In this document: positions 22,981 through 32,460 of the stretch, one piece after another
Layout: every line of letters starts with the position of its first letter
Position numbering within the stretch: position 1 is the stretch's first letter
Assembly (NCBI GenBank): GCA_021771025.1
Contig: JAETPW010000007.1
Location: forward strand, 124,744-157,255
From: Clostridiaceae bacterium
GTDB lineage: Bacteria; Bacillota; Clostridia; TANB77; CAG-508
Length of the DNA: 32,512 nucleotides
Reading direction: 5' to 3'
The notes under the pieces: generated by a model
What the model was told of the DNA's origin: nothing
The model's input: only the letters and a program-made list of their open reading frames with translations
Database searches by the model: none
Program-made: the position numbers and the translations under genes

Positions 22981-24267
22981 ATGAATTGTAAAGTAGAAAA
23001 AACAGAAAATGCAAATGAAGTAAAATTAGAATTAACGGTAGAGGCAGAAAAATTTGATGAGGCAATGAAAAAAGTCTATTTCAAAAGTGCCAAATATTTT
23101 AACATACCAGGATTTCGTAAAGGAAAAGCACCAATGAAAATGGTGGAAAAATATTATGGAAATGAAATTTTTTATGAAGATACCTTCAATGATGTAGCAC
23201 CAGAAGCACTAGAAGAAGCAGTCAAAGAAAACAATTTAGAAGTAGTTAGCAGACCAGACATAGAAGTTTCTCAAATAGGAAAAGGGCAAGATCTTATTTT
23301 TACTGCTGTTATGCAAACAAAACCAGAAGCAAAATTAGGAAAATACAAAGGGATAGAAATCAAAAAAATAGAGTATACTGTATCAGATGAAGATGTTGAA
23401 CATGAACTAACTCATCGCCAAGAACATAATGCTAGACTAGTATCTATCGAAGACCGTCCAGTAGAAAGCAAAGACACAGCTGTCATTGATTTTGAAGGAT
23501 TTGTCGATGGTGTACCTTTTGACGGAGGAAAAGCAGAAGGTCATGAATTAGAAATTGGAAGCAATACTTTTATTCCAGGTTTTGAAGACCAAATTATTGG
23601 AATGAAAATCGGAGAAGAAAAAGACATAAACGTAACCTTCCCAGAAGAATATTTTTCAAAAGATCTAGCAGGAAAAGAAGCTACTTTTAAAGTAAAAGTA
23701 AACGAAATCAAAAAGAAAGAACTACCAGAACTAGACGATGAATTTGCTAAAGACGTTAGTGAATTTGACACTTTAGAAGAACTAAAAAATAGCATCAAAG
23801 AAAAATTAGAAAAAGAAAATAGTCAAAAACAAAAATATGAAACAGAAGATGAAGTCATCAAAGCAGTTTGTGAAAACGTAGAAGTCGATATTCCATCAGG
23901 AATGATTGAATCAGAAATCGATAATATGATAAAAGATATCGAAACAAGATTATCCTATCAAGGATTAAAATTAGATCAATACCTTAGCTTAGTAAACAAA
24001 ACAGAAGAAGACATGAGAAAAGAATATGAACCTCAAGCACAAGAAGCAGTTAAATCAAGATTAATGTTAGAAGCAGTCATCAAAGCGGAAAACATTGAAG
24101 TAGCCGAAGAAGAAATTGAAGCAAAATTAAAAGAAATGGCAAAAAACTACGGAAAACCAGAAGATGAATTCCTAAATAATGAAAATGTTAAAAATTACAT
24201 TAAACAAGGAATCGCTTCAGAAAAAGCATTAGAATTTTTAGTAGAAAATGCCAAAATGAAGAAATAA
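22981..24267 (+). CDS. tig: Trigger factor (ribosome-bound chaperone, peptidyl-prolyl isomerase)
   Basis: 428 residues, the normal length. The N-terminal ribosome-binding domain has the signature GFRKGKAP (near 43-50). The FKBP-type PPIase domain is about 150-240 (DTAVIDFEGFVDGVPFDGG, PGFEDQIIGM). The C-terminal substrate cradle is helical and Glu/Lys-rich. I prefer the ATG at 22981 because AAAGGA would overlap the in-frame ATG at 22972. It is followed by clpP and clpX, the usual tig-clpP-clpX order, each here apparently with a separate leader. Confidence 0.96.
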   Translation: MNCKVEKTENANEVKLELTVEAEKFDEAMKKVYFKSAKYFNIPGFRKGKAPMKMVEKYYGNEIFYEDTFNDVAPEALEEAVKENNLEVVSRPDIEVSQIGKGQDLIFTAVMQTKPEAKLGKYKGIEIKKIEYTVSDEDVEHELTHRQEHNARLVSIEDRPVESKDTAVIDFEGFVDGVPFDGGKAEGHELEIGSNTFIPGFEDQIIGMKIGEEKDINVTFPEEYFSKDLAGKEATFKVKVNEIKKKELPELDDEFAKDVSEFDTLEELKNSIKEKLEKENSQKQKYETEDEVIKAVCENVEVDIPSGMIESEIDNMIKDIETRLSYQGLKLDQYLSLVNKTEEDMRKEYEPQAQEAVKSRLMLEAVIKAENIEVAEEEIEAKLKEMAKNYGKPEDEFLNNENVKNYIKQGIASEKALEFLVENAKMKK

Positions 24268-24278
24268 AAAGGAACAAC

Positions 24279-24338
24279 AAAAAGGTTGGGGTGGAAACAA
24301 TTAGTTAAGTTTTAATCCCAGCTTTTTTGCCTTTTTTT
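24279..24338 (+). terminator. Terminator after tig
   Basis: AAAAAGGTTGGG pairs with CCCAGCTTTTTT (with G-U pairs) across a 26-base loop, followed by a second T7 run. Confidence 0.75.
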
Positions 24339-24354
24339 CAAAAATAGGTATAAT
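24327..24354 (+). promoter_or_regulatory. Promoter of clpP
   Basis: TTGCCT and TATAAT with 16-base spacing, overlapping the 3' end of the tig terminator. No CtsR or other heat-shock operator repeat is evident. Confidence 0.6.
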
Positions 24355-24407
24355 AAGAAAGAAGTTCTTTTCTAAATCAATAGAAAAGACAAAGAGGAGG
24401 AAAAAGA

Positions 24408-25013
24408 ATGTTAGAAAAAAATAGTTTAGTGCCTTACGTTATTGAGCAAACCAGTAAAGGAGAAAGATCATATGATATTTTTTCTCGTTTATTAAAAGAC
24501 AGAATTATCTTTTTAGGAGAAGACGTTAATGCAACAACAGCAAGTTTAACCATTGCCCAAATGTTATTTTTAGAATCAGAAGATCCAGATAAAGAAATTG
24601 CCCTATACATCAATTCACCAGGAGGATCCATTACCGATGGAATGGGAATTGTAGACACCATGAATTACATCAAATGTCCAGTATCCACCATTTGTGTAGG
24701 ATTAGCAGCAAGCTTTGGGGCTATGCTATTAGCCAATGGAGCCAAAGGAAAACGTTATGCTACTCCAAATTCAGAAATTTTAATTCACCAACCACTCATC
24801 GGTGGTGGCGGAATTTCAGGGCAAACAACTGAAATTCAAATCCAAGCAGAACATATGATACGTACTAGACAAAAATTAAATCAATTATTAAGCGAAAAAA
24901 CAGGTCAACCAATTGAAGTCATCAACCGCGATACCGAAAGAGATCACTGGATGACAGCAGAAGAAGCACTAGCCTATGGATTAATTGATGGAATTATGGA
25001 TAAACGCGGATAG
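24408..25013 (+). CDS. clpP: ATP-dependent Clp protease proteolytic subunit
   Basis: A 201-residue serine protease that forms a two-ring barrel with ClpX. Catalytic triad: Ser102 in LAASFGAM (Phe where Met is more usual), His127 in ILIHQPL, Asp175 in [24 protein letters not shown] forms the oxyanion region. A processing propeptide would be short or absent ([13 protein letters not shown]). GAGGAGG precedes the ATG. clpX starts 98 bases after its stop, with a REP-like fragment between. Confidence 0.97.
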   Translation: MLEKNSLVPYVIEQTSKGERSYDIFSRLLKDRIIFLGEDVNATTASLTIAQMLFLESEDPDKEIALYINSPGGSITDGMGIVDTMNYIKCPVSTICVGLAASFGAMLLANGAKGKRYATPNSEILIHQPLIGGGGISGQTTEIQIQAEHMIRTRQKLNQLLSEKTGQPIEVINRDTERDHWMTAEEALAYGLIDGIMDKRG

Positions 25014-25043
25014 AATTTGAAAAATGGAATAGAATAGAAGAGA

Positions 25044-25084
25044 AATGTCCAAAATGTACCCGTCCCCAATTGGACGCTAGGACA
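25044..25084 (+). repeat. REP-like fragment between clpP and clpX
   Basis: Bases 25044-25073 match the complement of about 13541-13573 with few differences (TACCCGTCCCCAATTGG core). TGTCC at 25046 and GGACA at 25080 form the outer stem. Confidence 0.7.
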
Positions 25085-25110
25085 AAAATAAAAAATAAAG
25101 GAGAATTTTT

Positions 25111-26430
25111 ATGGCAAAAGTGGATACACCAAAAAATGTAAGATGTTCTTTTTGTGGCAAGTCCCAAGAAAATGTAAGAAAAATTGTAGCAGGACCAGGA
25201 GTGTATATCTGTGATGAATGTGTAGATCTATGCACAAGCATTATTGAGGCTGAATTATATGATGAAGAAGAAGCAGGCTACACATTAAATGACAAAATAC
25301 CAAGCCCAAAGGAAATAAAACAAGTATTAGATGATTATGTCATTGGTCAAGAAGAAGCCAAGAAAACTTTATCGGTAGCAGTATATAATCATTATAAACG
25401 AATTGCGCATGAAGAACAAAATCAAAAAGACGACGAAGTAGAAATCCAAAAAAGTAATATTTTATTACTAGGACCTACTGGTTGTGGAAAAACATTACTA
25501 GCTAGAACTCTTGCTCGTATTTTAAATGTTCCTTTTGCCATAGCTGATGCAACGACACTAACCGAAGCAGGTTATGTAGGGGAAGACGTAGAAAATATTC
25601 TCTTAAAATTAATCCAGTCAGCAGATGGAGATATACAGCAAGCGGAAAAAGGAATTATCTATATTGATGAAATTGATAAAATAACCCGAAAATCCGAAAA
25701 TCCATCCATTACTAGAGATGTTAGTGGGGAAGGTGTACAACAAGCCTTACTAAAGATCATTGAAGGAACAGTAGCCTCTGTACCTCCACAAGGAGGAAGA
25801 AAACACCCTAATCAAGAATTAATTCAAATTAATACCGAAAATATCTTGTTTATTTGTGGTGGTGCATTTGAAGGGTTAGAAAATATCATCAAAGATAGAA
25901 CAGGGGAAAAAGCCATCGGTTTTGGAACCAAAATCGAAAGCAAAAAAGAAATCAATAAATTCGAAATATTCAAAGAACTATTACCACAAGATTTATTAAA
26001 ATTTGGATTAATTCCTGAATTTATTGGAAGACTACCAATTATTGCTACACTAAAAGATCTTGACCGAGAAGCCTTAATTCAAATTGCAACAGAACCAAAA
26101 AATTCGTTAGTAAAACAATACCAAAAATTATTAGAAATTGATGGAGTGAGCCTAGAATTTACACCAGATGCGCTAGAAGCAATTGTCGACAAGGCAATCG
26201 AACGAAAAACAGGAGCAAGGGGATTGCGTTCAATTATAGAAGATATTATGAGAGACATTATGTTTGATATTCCTTCTAACCCAGAAATTGAAACATGTAC
26301 CATAACCAAAGACACGGTTTTATCAGTAGCTGGACCAGATATAATCATTAATCCAGATAAACCAAAAAAAGAATTGAAAATGAAAAAGGAACGTCAGATG
26401 CCAGAAAAGGCACAAAAGGAAACAGCATAA
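25111..26430 (+). CDS. clpX: ATP-dependent Clp protease ATP-binding subunit ClpX
   Basis: 439-residue AAA+ unfoldase. The N-terminal zinc domain has CSFCGKSQ (near 11-18) and CDECVDLC (near 34-41). Walker A GPTGCGKT is near 121-128, Walker [11 protein letters not shown] near 180-189. A pore loop GYVGEDVE, an RKH-like GGRKHPN, an IGF loop (KAIGFGTK) and sensor 2 (KTGARGLRS) are all visible. A Lys-rich tail ends it. AAAGGAG precedes the ATG. It recognises tagged substrates and feeds them to ClpP. Confidence 0.98.
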   Translation: MAKVDTPKNVRCSFCGKSQENVRKIVAGPGVYICDECVDLCTSIIEAELYDEEEAGYTLNDKIPSPKEIKQVLDDYVIGQEEAKKTLSVAVYNHYKRIAHEEQNQKDDEVEIQKSNILLLGPTGCGKTLLARTLARILNVPFAIADATTLTEAGYVGEDVENILLKLIQSADGDIQQAEKGIIYIDEIDKITRKSENPSITRDVSGEGVQQALLKIIEGTVASVPPQGGRKHPNQELIQINTENILFICGGAFEGLENIIKDRTGEKAIGFGTKIESKKEINKFEIFKELLPQDLLKFGLIPEFIGRLPIIATLKDLDREALIQIATEPKNSLVKQYQKLLEIDGVSLEFTPDALEAIVDKAIERKTGARGLRSIIEDIMRDIMFDIPSNPEIETCTITKDTVLSVAGPDIIINPDKPKKELKMKKERQMPEKAQKETA

Positions 26431-26438
26431 GAAAGAGG

Positions 26439-26501
26439 AAAAATGAAGTAGGGAAATAAAGGGGACGCCCCAGATTTCCCTACTTCATTTTTCTTTTTTA
26501 T
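26439..26501 (+). terminator. Strong terminator after clpX with a GGGG/CCCC loop
   Basis: A perfect 19-bp stem (AAAAATGAAGTAGGGAAAT with its complement), whose 16-base loop holds GGGGACGCCCC, followed by CTTTTTT. Confidence 0.95.
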
Positions 26502-26559
26502 AGACATAGTAGAAAAAGCTTTACCTTTTTATCAAGTGATAGAATAATAATAATTCTAT

Positions 26560-26588
26560 TTGACAGATCTAAACAAACCCATTATAAT
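26560..26588 (+). promoter_or_regulatory. Consensus promoter of the 435-residue unknown gene
   Basis: TTGACA, 17 bases, TATAAT: both hexamers match the sigma-A consensus exactly. Start codon 31 bases after the -10. Confidence 0.9.
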
Positions 26589-26618
26589 AAAGAGAGAATA
26601 ACCAAAGGAGGGATCATC

Positions 26619-27926
26619 ATGTTAATCTTAGGAAAAGTACAAGGAAAAACTTTACAAGTAGAAAAAGAAGATGGGCTATTTACCTATTATTTAGACGATG
26701 AAAAAATAGGAGTATGGGATCCAAAAGTACTCATGGACCGTATTTTATATTTACAACAATTCAAAGAAAATGATTCCATCAAGGACGAAATCAAAGACAT
26801 CATCGAACAGACACCAGAAGAAACCCTAATAAATATGCCTGAACAACTAAAAAACCAAGAAATAGAAGAATTAAAACAAGTATTGAAGTTATCCGATAAA
26901 GAAAAAGTAAAACAAGTATCACTAGTTAATTTGCAAGAAAAATTAAAAGAAGAGGACAAGCCAGACAAAGAAAGAGATAATGAGCAAGAAAAAGAAGGAA
27001 AAGACAAAAAAGACGAATCAGAAGTAGTAAACCTACCAGCCAATAACAGGCTAACCATAAAACAAGAAGCCAAGCTAAATAAAAAAGTAAATGACGTAAA
27101 AACATTAGGGCAAGTCTTACAAAGAGAAGGGCTAATTCCCCAAGATGGAAAAGACTACGTAACATTAGGCGTAGTAGAAGCAAGTGACCTAAATCAATTA
27201 GCAGATGAGCAAGGAAAAAAGCACGAAAACTTAACTACACGTTATGCCATGGTAGCCATTGCCACTGATGGAACAATGACCAAATTAGATGTACCGATGG
27301 ATTACGGCGAAGGAAATAACCCCGGAGAAATCAACCCACTTGTTAAACGAAATGGAGAAGTAGAACAAGATACCGTTTTATCCCAATTCCGTGTAGGAAA
27401 AGGAGCCATTTCTATTGGGAATGGAGGACCAGGTGGTGAAATTGAACTCTTTTACACCTCACAAAAAACAAGAGGAACCGAAGGAATAGAAGGAAATAAA
27501 ACAGGAGTGCAAACCCAAATAACCACAAGTCAAGTTTATGATATGGAAATAGAAGAAAGAAGATTAAACGCAGAATACGAGGGGATGTACCATAGTGACG
27601 AAAAACAGAAAGAAGCCCAAATGCACGAAGACTGTGAAGAAACGAAGTTAGAAGATGTCAATGGTGACTTATCAGATAGCTCCCATCATGATTGTGTATA
27701 TACCGAAAATGAAATCATTACTTCAACAGGAGAAACAATGTCTTTTCGCGAAATAGCCACAAAATGGGGATATATCGATGAAAATGGACAGCCAGATGCA
27801 GAAAGAGCAAAAGAAAAATTTACAGAAGAATGGGAACGTGATTCAGAGAGAAAACCAGAAGATGTTGTTGAAGAGGTAGAAGAAGAATTTGCCGAACAAA
27901 TGCCACAACATGGTAGAATCATTTAA
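26619..27926 (+). CDS. Unknown acidic protein, 435 residues
   Basis: Not recognised. No signal peptide or membrane span, so cytoplasmic. About 1-100 is a compact head (MLILGKVQGKTLQVEKEDG, FTYYLDDEKIGVWDP). About 100-140 is a very charged Lys/Glu/Asp linker. About 145-300 is a second domain with VKTLGQVLQREGLIPQDG, TRYAMVAIATDGTMTKLDV and a glycine-rich turn GKGAISIGNGGPGGEIELF. A Glu-rich tail with paired His/Cys (MHEDCEE, SSHHDCVYTENE) ends it. AAAGGAGGG and a consensus promoter suggest high expression. The AraC-type gene follows after 25 bases. Confidence 0.8.
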   Translation: MLILGKVQGKTLQVEKEDGLFTYYLDDEKIGVWDPKVLMDRILYLQQFKENDSIKDEIKDIIEQTPEETLINMPEQLKNQEIEELKQVLKLSDKEKVKQVSLVNLQEKLKEEDKPDKERDNEQEKEGKDKKDESEVVNLPANNRLTIKQEAKLNKKVNDVKTLGQVLQREGLIPQDGKDYVTLGVVEASDLNQLADEQGKKHENLTTRYAMVAIATDGTMTKLDVPMDYGEGNNPGEINPLVKRNGEVEQDTVLSQFRVGKGAISIGNGGPGGEIELFYTSQKTRGTEGIEGNKTGVQTQITTSQVYDMEIEERRLNAEYEGMYHSDEKQKEAQMHEDCEETKLEDVNGDLSDSSHHDCVYTENEIITSTGETMSFREIATKWGYIDENGQPDAERAKEKFTEEWERDSERKPEDVVEEVEEEFAEQMPQHGRII

Positions 27927-27951
27927 GAAAAATGGGGGAAAGAATACAATC

Positions 27952-28755
27952 ATGAACATTTATCATTCCATGAACCAAATGTTAACCTATATTGAAAACC
28001 AGTTAACCTCAGAAATCAATTACGAAGAATTGGCCCATTTTTTGGGAACCAATTCTTTTACTATGCAACGTTTATTTTCTTTGTTATGTGATATTTCACT
28101 TGCTGATTATATTCGTAAAAGAAGACTTTCCAATGCAGGAGTTGACCTGTGGCAAACCAAAAGCAAAGTAATGGAAATTGCCACAAAATACCAATACGAA
28201 AATGCTACATCATTTTCTCGTGCCTTTGAAAAATTCCATGGAATTAAACCAAGCGAAGTTCGTAAAAATCCAAAATCATTAACTATATATCCCAAATTAC
28301 TATTTGAAGAAAAGCAAGAAACACATAGAAATATAACGTATACCATACAAGAAAAAGAAGAATTTACGTTATATGGAACGAAAATGAAAACACATGAATC
28401 TACAGCGAAAAACGATATTCCTTTATTTCACCAAAAGATGAATAAGGTATATGGGATAAAAGACACTAAATACGGAATGACTATTTATGAAGACCGCTTT
28501 CAGTCACAAGAGCTGGAATACTGGATTTTGTTATCTGAACCTCAAAAAGGCCTTAAACCATATACTGTTCCTAAAAGCAAATGGCTTGTATTTTCTATTT
28601 CCTCTCGTCAGGCAAAAGATATTCAAAAAACAATAGAGGAATTTTACGTACATTTTTTTCCCAGTTGTCAATACCAAATCAGAAATTTACCAGAATTAGA
28701 ATATTATCATGGGTCACAAACTGAATTCATGGTTCCCATCGAAGAAAACGAATGA
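27952..28755 (+). CDS. AraC-family regulator with GyrI-like effector domain
   Basis: 267 residues. An N-terminal AraC/XylS double HTH (about 10-100: YEELAHFLGTNSFTMQRLF, then IATKYQYENATSFSRAFEKF, HGIKPSEVRK) is followed by a GyrI-like/effector-binding domain (about 120-267). This arrangement, as in Rob/SoxS-type and multidrug regulators, suggests control by a small molecule. I chose ATG 27952 (after GGGGGA) over an upstream in-frame start that overlaps the preceding gene. It ends in TGA directly before a terminator, which shows that UGA is stop in this genome. Confidence 0.88.
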   Translation: MNIYHSMNQMLTYIENQLTSEINYEELAHFLGTNSFTMQRLFSLLCDISLADYIRKRRLSNAGVDLWQTKSKVMEIATKYQYENATSFSRAFEKFHGIKPSEVRKNPKSLTIYPKLLFEEKQETHRNITYTIQEKEEFTLYGTKMKTHESTAKNDIPLFHQKMNKVYGIKDTKYGMTIYEDRFQSQELEYWILLSEPQKGLKPYTVPKSKWLVFSISSRQAKDIQKTIEEFYVHFFPSCQYQIRNLPELEYYHGSQTEFMVPIEENE

Positions 28756-28799
28756 AAAAGACTGACATTTTTTGTTGCTAAAAAGTCAGTCTTTTTTTT
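28755..28799 (+). terminator. Terminator after the AraC-type gene
   Basis: AAAAAGACTGAC pairs with GTCAGTCTTTTT, followed by more T; it starts at the last base of the stop codon. Confidence 0.92.
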
Positions 28800-28954
28800 C
28801 GTCTTATGATAGAGTTTAAGGTAATCTTATTCTTTAAAATAGTAGAGCAATAGTTTTAGAGCAAGCTAGAAATTACTTAGGATTAAGCTATTCTTAATCA
28901 AAAAATTGTTATGATTTTTTAACCGCTTTTGTTAAGAAAAGGGTTTTTAATTAT

Positions 28955-28982
28955 TTGTGTATATTGCTTTTGCTAGTATAAA
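28955..28982 (+). promoter_or_regulatory. Promoter of the HerA/TraD-like ATPase gene
   Basis: TTGTGT and TATAAA with 16-base spacing. Just upstream, 28921-28945 forms a 9-bp hairpin with one bulge and a T5 tail, which may insulate the unit. The remainder of 28800-29058 shows nothing else. Confidence 0.45.
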
Positions 28983-29058
28983 AAGATAAAAAATGAATAA
29001 ATAACAAAAAAATAAAAAAGCAACAAAGAAAAAATAACAAAGAAAGAAGGAAAAAATC

Positions 29059-30966
29059 ATGAGAACTTCTTATCTAGCTGAAATCATTTTAACTACATCT
29101 GAAATCACCGCCCAAGATTGGCTAGCGTTTCAAGAAGAAATAGCGGTGTTAAATGGAAAATTTCGCCATTGGAGCTTGTGGATTACCATTGAGAAAAATG
29201 TAGTACGTTACTTTATCAAAACCCATTACCCATTTCCAACTACCCTGCAGTCCACGAGTTCTTTTCTCATCAAACAAATGGAAGAACCCATAAAACCGCT
29301 TAGGAAAAGAGCGAGAGGAATTTATCTTGTTTTAAATCGTGTTCAAAGTATACTTGATTTATACGATAGAAATGAAACCAGAAGAAAACAAAAACTCATC
29401 ATGTCTCAAATTCGTTTTTGGCCATACCGAAAAGATCATAGTTTTACTAAGGCAAATTTCTTTTTTCAATCCCCAAAAGGCAAAGTGAAAAAAAAGAAAG
29501 CCCTTTTCCTTATTCCTCATTTATTTTGCATTGCAAACTTTGCTAAATACCAACGTTTTACGTATGCAAAAGAAGCCAATAAATATTTAGATATTCAAAA
29601 ATCATTAAGTTGCTTGCAACCAGAAAATCACGAAGCTGTTTTAGCGATCGATGCTTTTCCCTATTTAGCGGGAAAACAATATTTAAACTTAGACCAATAC
29701 GATTTTGATTCCCATTCTCTTATCGTAGGAGGAAGTGGAACAGGAAAATCAAAATTTATTGTTCATTTTATTGCTACACTAGCAAACGAAGAATGGCGAA
29801 ACAACTATAAAGTGATTGTGATTGATCCACATGCAGCCCTAAAAGACGAAATAGGAGGTCTACCAAATACATCGGTAAGAGATTTCCAAAAAGAAGAAAC
29901 AAGTGTAGATCTATTTATGAATACAGGGCAAAATCTAGTTGCTTCAACCAATTTAATTTTATCGTTATTTCAAACGTTAATGGCAGATCAATACAATTCA
30001 AAATTAGAACGAGTACTTATGCACAGTATTCACTTATTATTAACCAAACATCAATTAACATTTGGCAATTTACGAAAATTAATTTTAGAAATAAATTATC
30101 GTAATGAACTATTAGAGGGTAGAGAAAATCTACCAGATAGTATTATTAATTTTTTTTATACGGACTTTAATGAATTAAAAACAAAATCCTACCAAGAAGC
30201 CATTTCTCCTATTTTAGCTTTTATTGATGAACTTCAGCTATTACCTGCTTTTAGTAAACAAGATAACCAAAAGCACCAAACACCAATGAAACAGGTATTA
30301 GAGGACAATTTTTTGACGTTATTTTCATTAGATGAAGCAAAATTAGGAGAAAAAGTGATGAAAACCATTGCTGCCTTTTTGATGCAGCAATTATTAGAAT
30401 TGCTTCAAGCACACACTTTTTCCAAGCACATCATTTTAATCATTGATGAGGTAGCCGTAGTAGAAAACCCCATGATCAAACGATTTTTAGCAGAAGCGAG
30501 AAAATATCAATTATCTATCATCCTTGCACAGCAATATTTTTCTCAAATTAGTGAAGATTTACGAAAATCAATTGCTGCCAATTGCCTTAATTATTATGTG
30601 TTTCGTGTATCCAAAGAAGATGCTTATTTGCTAGAAGGAAACTTATTGATCGAATTATCTTCCCATAATCACAGTATGATGAGGGCAAAAGTGTTAGCAG
30701 AATTAGCTAACCGAGAATGTATCGTCAGAATTAGTAAAGAAGGAAAAGTATTACGTGCGATGAAAGGAAAAACATTAACGTTTGAACCCATTCCTCTAAA
30801 ACATAGAAATCAAATCTTAATCACAGAAGGAAACATAAAAAAAGAACCTAAAGAATTAAAACAAAAACTAGAAGATTTTGCTTTTTCACTGGATCAATCG
30901 TTTGACTTAGTGGAATTAATGCGTTCACAATCAACTTCCAGAAAGAAGGTAACCAATCATGGATAA
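29059..30966 (+). CDS. HerA/VirB4/TraD-superfamily ATPase, conjugation-type
   Basis: 635 residues. A 200-residue N-terminal region without a recognised domain leads into SLIVGGSGTGKSKFIVHFIA (Walker A near 222-230) and VIVIDPHAAL. Walker B HIILIIDEVAVV is near 459-466, followed by EARKYQLSIILAQQYFSQI. This set is typical of HerA/TraD/VirB4 DNA-pumping or coupling ATPases. No membrane span is obvious. AAGGAA precedes the ATG. The stop overlaps a possible start of the next gene (ATGGATAA). The nearby replication-organiser and IS relics suggest mobile-element origin, but no relaxase is in the window. Confidence 0.8.
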   Translation: MRTSYLAEIILTTSEITAQDWLAFQEEIAVLNGKFRHWSLWITIEKNVVRYFIKTHYPFPTTLQSTSSFLIKQMEEPIKPLRKRARGIYLVLNRVQSILDLYDRNETRRKQKLIMSQIRFWPYRKDHSFTKANFFFQSPKGKVKKKKALFLIPHLFCIANFAKYQRFTYAKEANKYLDIQKSLSCLQPENHEAVLAIDAFPYLAGKQYLNLDQYDFDSHSLIVGGSGTGKSKFIVHFIATLANEEWRNNYKVIVIDPHAALKDEIGGLPNTSVRDFQKEETSVDLFMNTGQNLVASTNLILSLFQTLMADQYNSKLERVLMHSIHLLLTKHQLTFGNLRKLILEINYRNELLEGRENLPDSIINFFYTDFNELKTKSYQEAISPILAFIDELQLLPAFSKQDNQKHQTPMKQVLEDNFLTLFSLDEAKLGEKVMKTIAAFLMQQLLELLQAHTFSKHIILIIDEVAVVENPMIKRFLAEARKYQLSIILAQQYFSQISEDLRKSIAANCLNYYVFRVSKEDAYLLEGNLLIELSSHNHSMMRAKVLAELANRECIVRISKEGKVLRAMKGKTLTFEPIPLKHRNQILITEGNIKKEPKELKQKLEDFAFSLDQSFDLVELMRSQSTSRKKVTNHG

Positions 30967-30981
30967 AGAGCAGGTAAAACA

Positions 30982-31659
30982 ATGCTTAGACCAACTTTTA
31001 AGCAAATTTTTGGTCAAGTATGCCCTTTTACGTTAGAAGAAATTAAGCAAAAATTTGCCTTTGATGTTAGGCTTCCCGAAGCAGTTAAAGACACGACAAC
31101 TGGTGAACCAACTTGGGCAAGTTCTATAAATCCAAAACATTTTATTACCCAAAATAATATGCGTAAATATAGTGAAGATAATACATGGATGCGCCCCAAA
31201 ACACCATTAACAGGAATAAAAGACGTTATCGAAGCATGGCAAAAAATTAATTATATGACAACAGAGCGACAATTTGATTCTCTTAATGTTTCAGAAAGTG
31301 ATACCATCTATAGTTCAGAAAATGTTTTTCGTAGTTTAGACTGTACTGATTGCAAAAATGTTGTGTTTTCAGAAGGATGTGTCACTTCTGAAAACATCAT
31401 TGCTTGCCAACGATCTTCTGATTGTCACTATGCTTTAAAAGTAGACGATTCAGCTACCTGCATTAATTGCTATCAGGTGATTGCTTCAAGCAAAATTAGT
31501 CAATCGTATTTTATTCAAGATGCTAAAAATTTGCGTGAGTGTATGTTTTGTTCTCACATCAGTAATCGAAAATATTGTATAGCCAATATGCAATGTGAAG
31601 AAAAGGAATATTTTTTCATTAAACAGCAAATCATAAAATGGATACTAAAAGGCAATTAA
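30982..31659 (+). CDS. Cys-rich protein of unknown function
   Basis: 225 residues from the first ATG. No recognised family. The centre has repeating polar turns with Cys pairs (LDCTDCKNVVFSEGC, CQRSSDCHYALKVDDSATC, CINCYQ, CMFCSH), suggesting metal binding or a solenoid. The start is uncertain. Another ATG at 30959, overlapping the upstream stop and preceded by AAGG, opens a frame MDKEQVKQCLDQLLSKFLVK that stops at 31036. One missing C in the CCC at 31030 would join it to PFTLEEIKQKFAF. It is co-transcribed with the ATPase gene and convergent with the M14 relic (3-base overlap). Confidence 0.65.
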   Translation: MLRPTFKQIFGQVCPFTLEEIKQKFAFDVRLPEAVKDTTTGEPTWASSINPKHFITQNNMRKYSEDNTWMRPKTPLTGIKDVIEAWQKINYMTTERQFDSLNVSESDTIYSSENVFRSLDCTDCKNVVFSEGCVTSENIIACQRSSDCHYALKVDDSATCINCYQVIASSKISQSYFIQDAKNLRECMFCSHISNRKYCIANMQCEEKEYFFIKQQIIKWILKGN

Positions 31660-32160
31660 AGAATTGCCCCTAATACCAAAATACCTAGATTATCTTGATA
31701 GATCTCATCAAACTGAGAAAGAGGAAGAGGATTTTCACCAATCCCTGCTTCAATGGTGTATCCAGGTTTACGATAGTTTTGAATAAACCAATCTTTAAAA
31801 CCGGCAAAACTAGAATTGTAGGGAACATCTTCTAAAGAATAGCCACTAACGCGGGCAAATTCTTGCCCAATGCGGTAACCATCTGGTGGATTAATGTTTT
31901 GAAAATTCCAATAAATTTCTTGCCCTTGAGTATGGTAAGCAATCACTAAGCGAAAATCATGAGACAAAGTAAATTGATAGATAGCCAGTGCTTCTGGTTC
32001 AGTTAAAGGACCAAAGCCAACAAAATCACGCGGAGCAGGAGAAGTAAAACCTTGCTCATATTTTATTTCTCTCGCCTTTTCCCAACCAGCAGGAAATTGT
32101 AGATTGAGGTCAACGCCTGTGGTATTTCAAATATACCAACCACTATCAAAATTTAATAAA
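31656..32160 (-). pseudogene. M14-family carboxypeptidase relic (C-terminal half)
   Basis: Minus-strand frame with GVDLNLQFPAGWEKAREIKY, TSPAPRDFVGFGPLTEPEA, LVIAYHTQGQEIYW and YTIEAGIGENPLP (catalytic Glu in that block), typical of clostridial gamma-D-glutamyl-diaminopimelate M14 peptidases. The frame has an internal TGA at 32129-32127 in the segment GWYI-stop-NTTGVDLN. The N-terminal half with the first zinc ligands and any LysM domain is missing; upstream sequence is unrelated. An internal ATG could yield a 103-residue fragment without full active site. A decayed remnant. Confidence 0.75.
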
Positions 32161-32179
32161 ATGCAGTAATCATCTATAT

Positions 32180-32221
32180 TACAGAGTATTTCGATATTAA
32201 AGAAATATTCTGTATTTTTTT
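32180..32221 (+). terminator. Terminator upstream of the replication-organiser gene
   Basis: TACAGAGTATTTC and GAAATATTCTGTA form a 13-bp stem (one G-U) with a 9-base loop and T7. Confidence 0.9.
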
Positions 32222-32253
32222 GTGATTATTACTGTTAGATTTGGAGTGGAAAA

Positions 32254-32460
32254 ATGGAAGAAAAACAAAGAAATAAAGTAGGATATTATTCAGTAATACC
32301 ATCAAAAATACTATATAATAAAGAGTTAAAAGCGAATGAGAAATTACTATATGCAATGATAACTTCTCTTGCATGTAAGGAAGGATATTGTTTTGCTGAT
32401 GTTAGAATAGATATATGGACACATTTTATGAGAGAGTGTATAATAAATTATGTACACTAA
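32254..32460 (+). pseudogene. Phage/plasmid-type replication organiser, interrupted
   Basis: The first ~48 residues (VGYYSVIPSKILYNKELKAN, EKLLYAMITSLACKEGYCFA) are the characteristic start of helix-turn-helix replication initiator/replisome-organiser proteins of phages and conjugative elements. After GYCFA the sequence diverges at about 32400 and ends as junk (RIDIWTHFMREC). An IS3-like left end appears to begin at that point. GGAGTGG lies upstream of the ATG. Confidence 0.65.
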
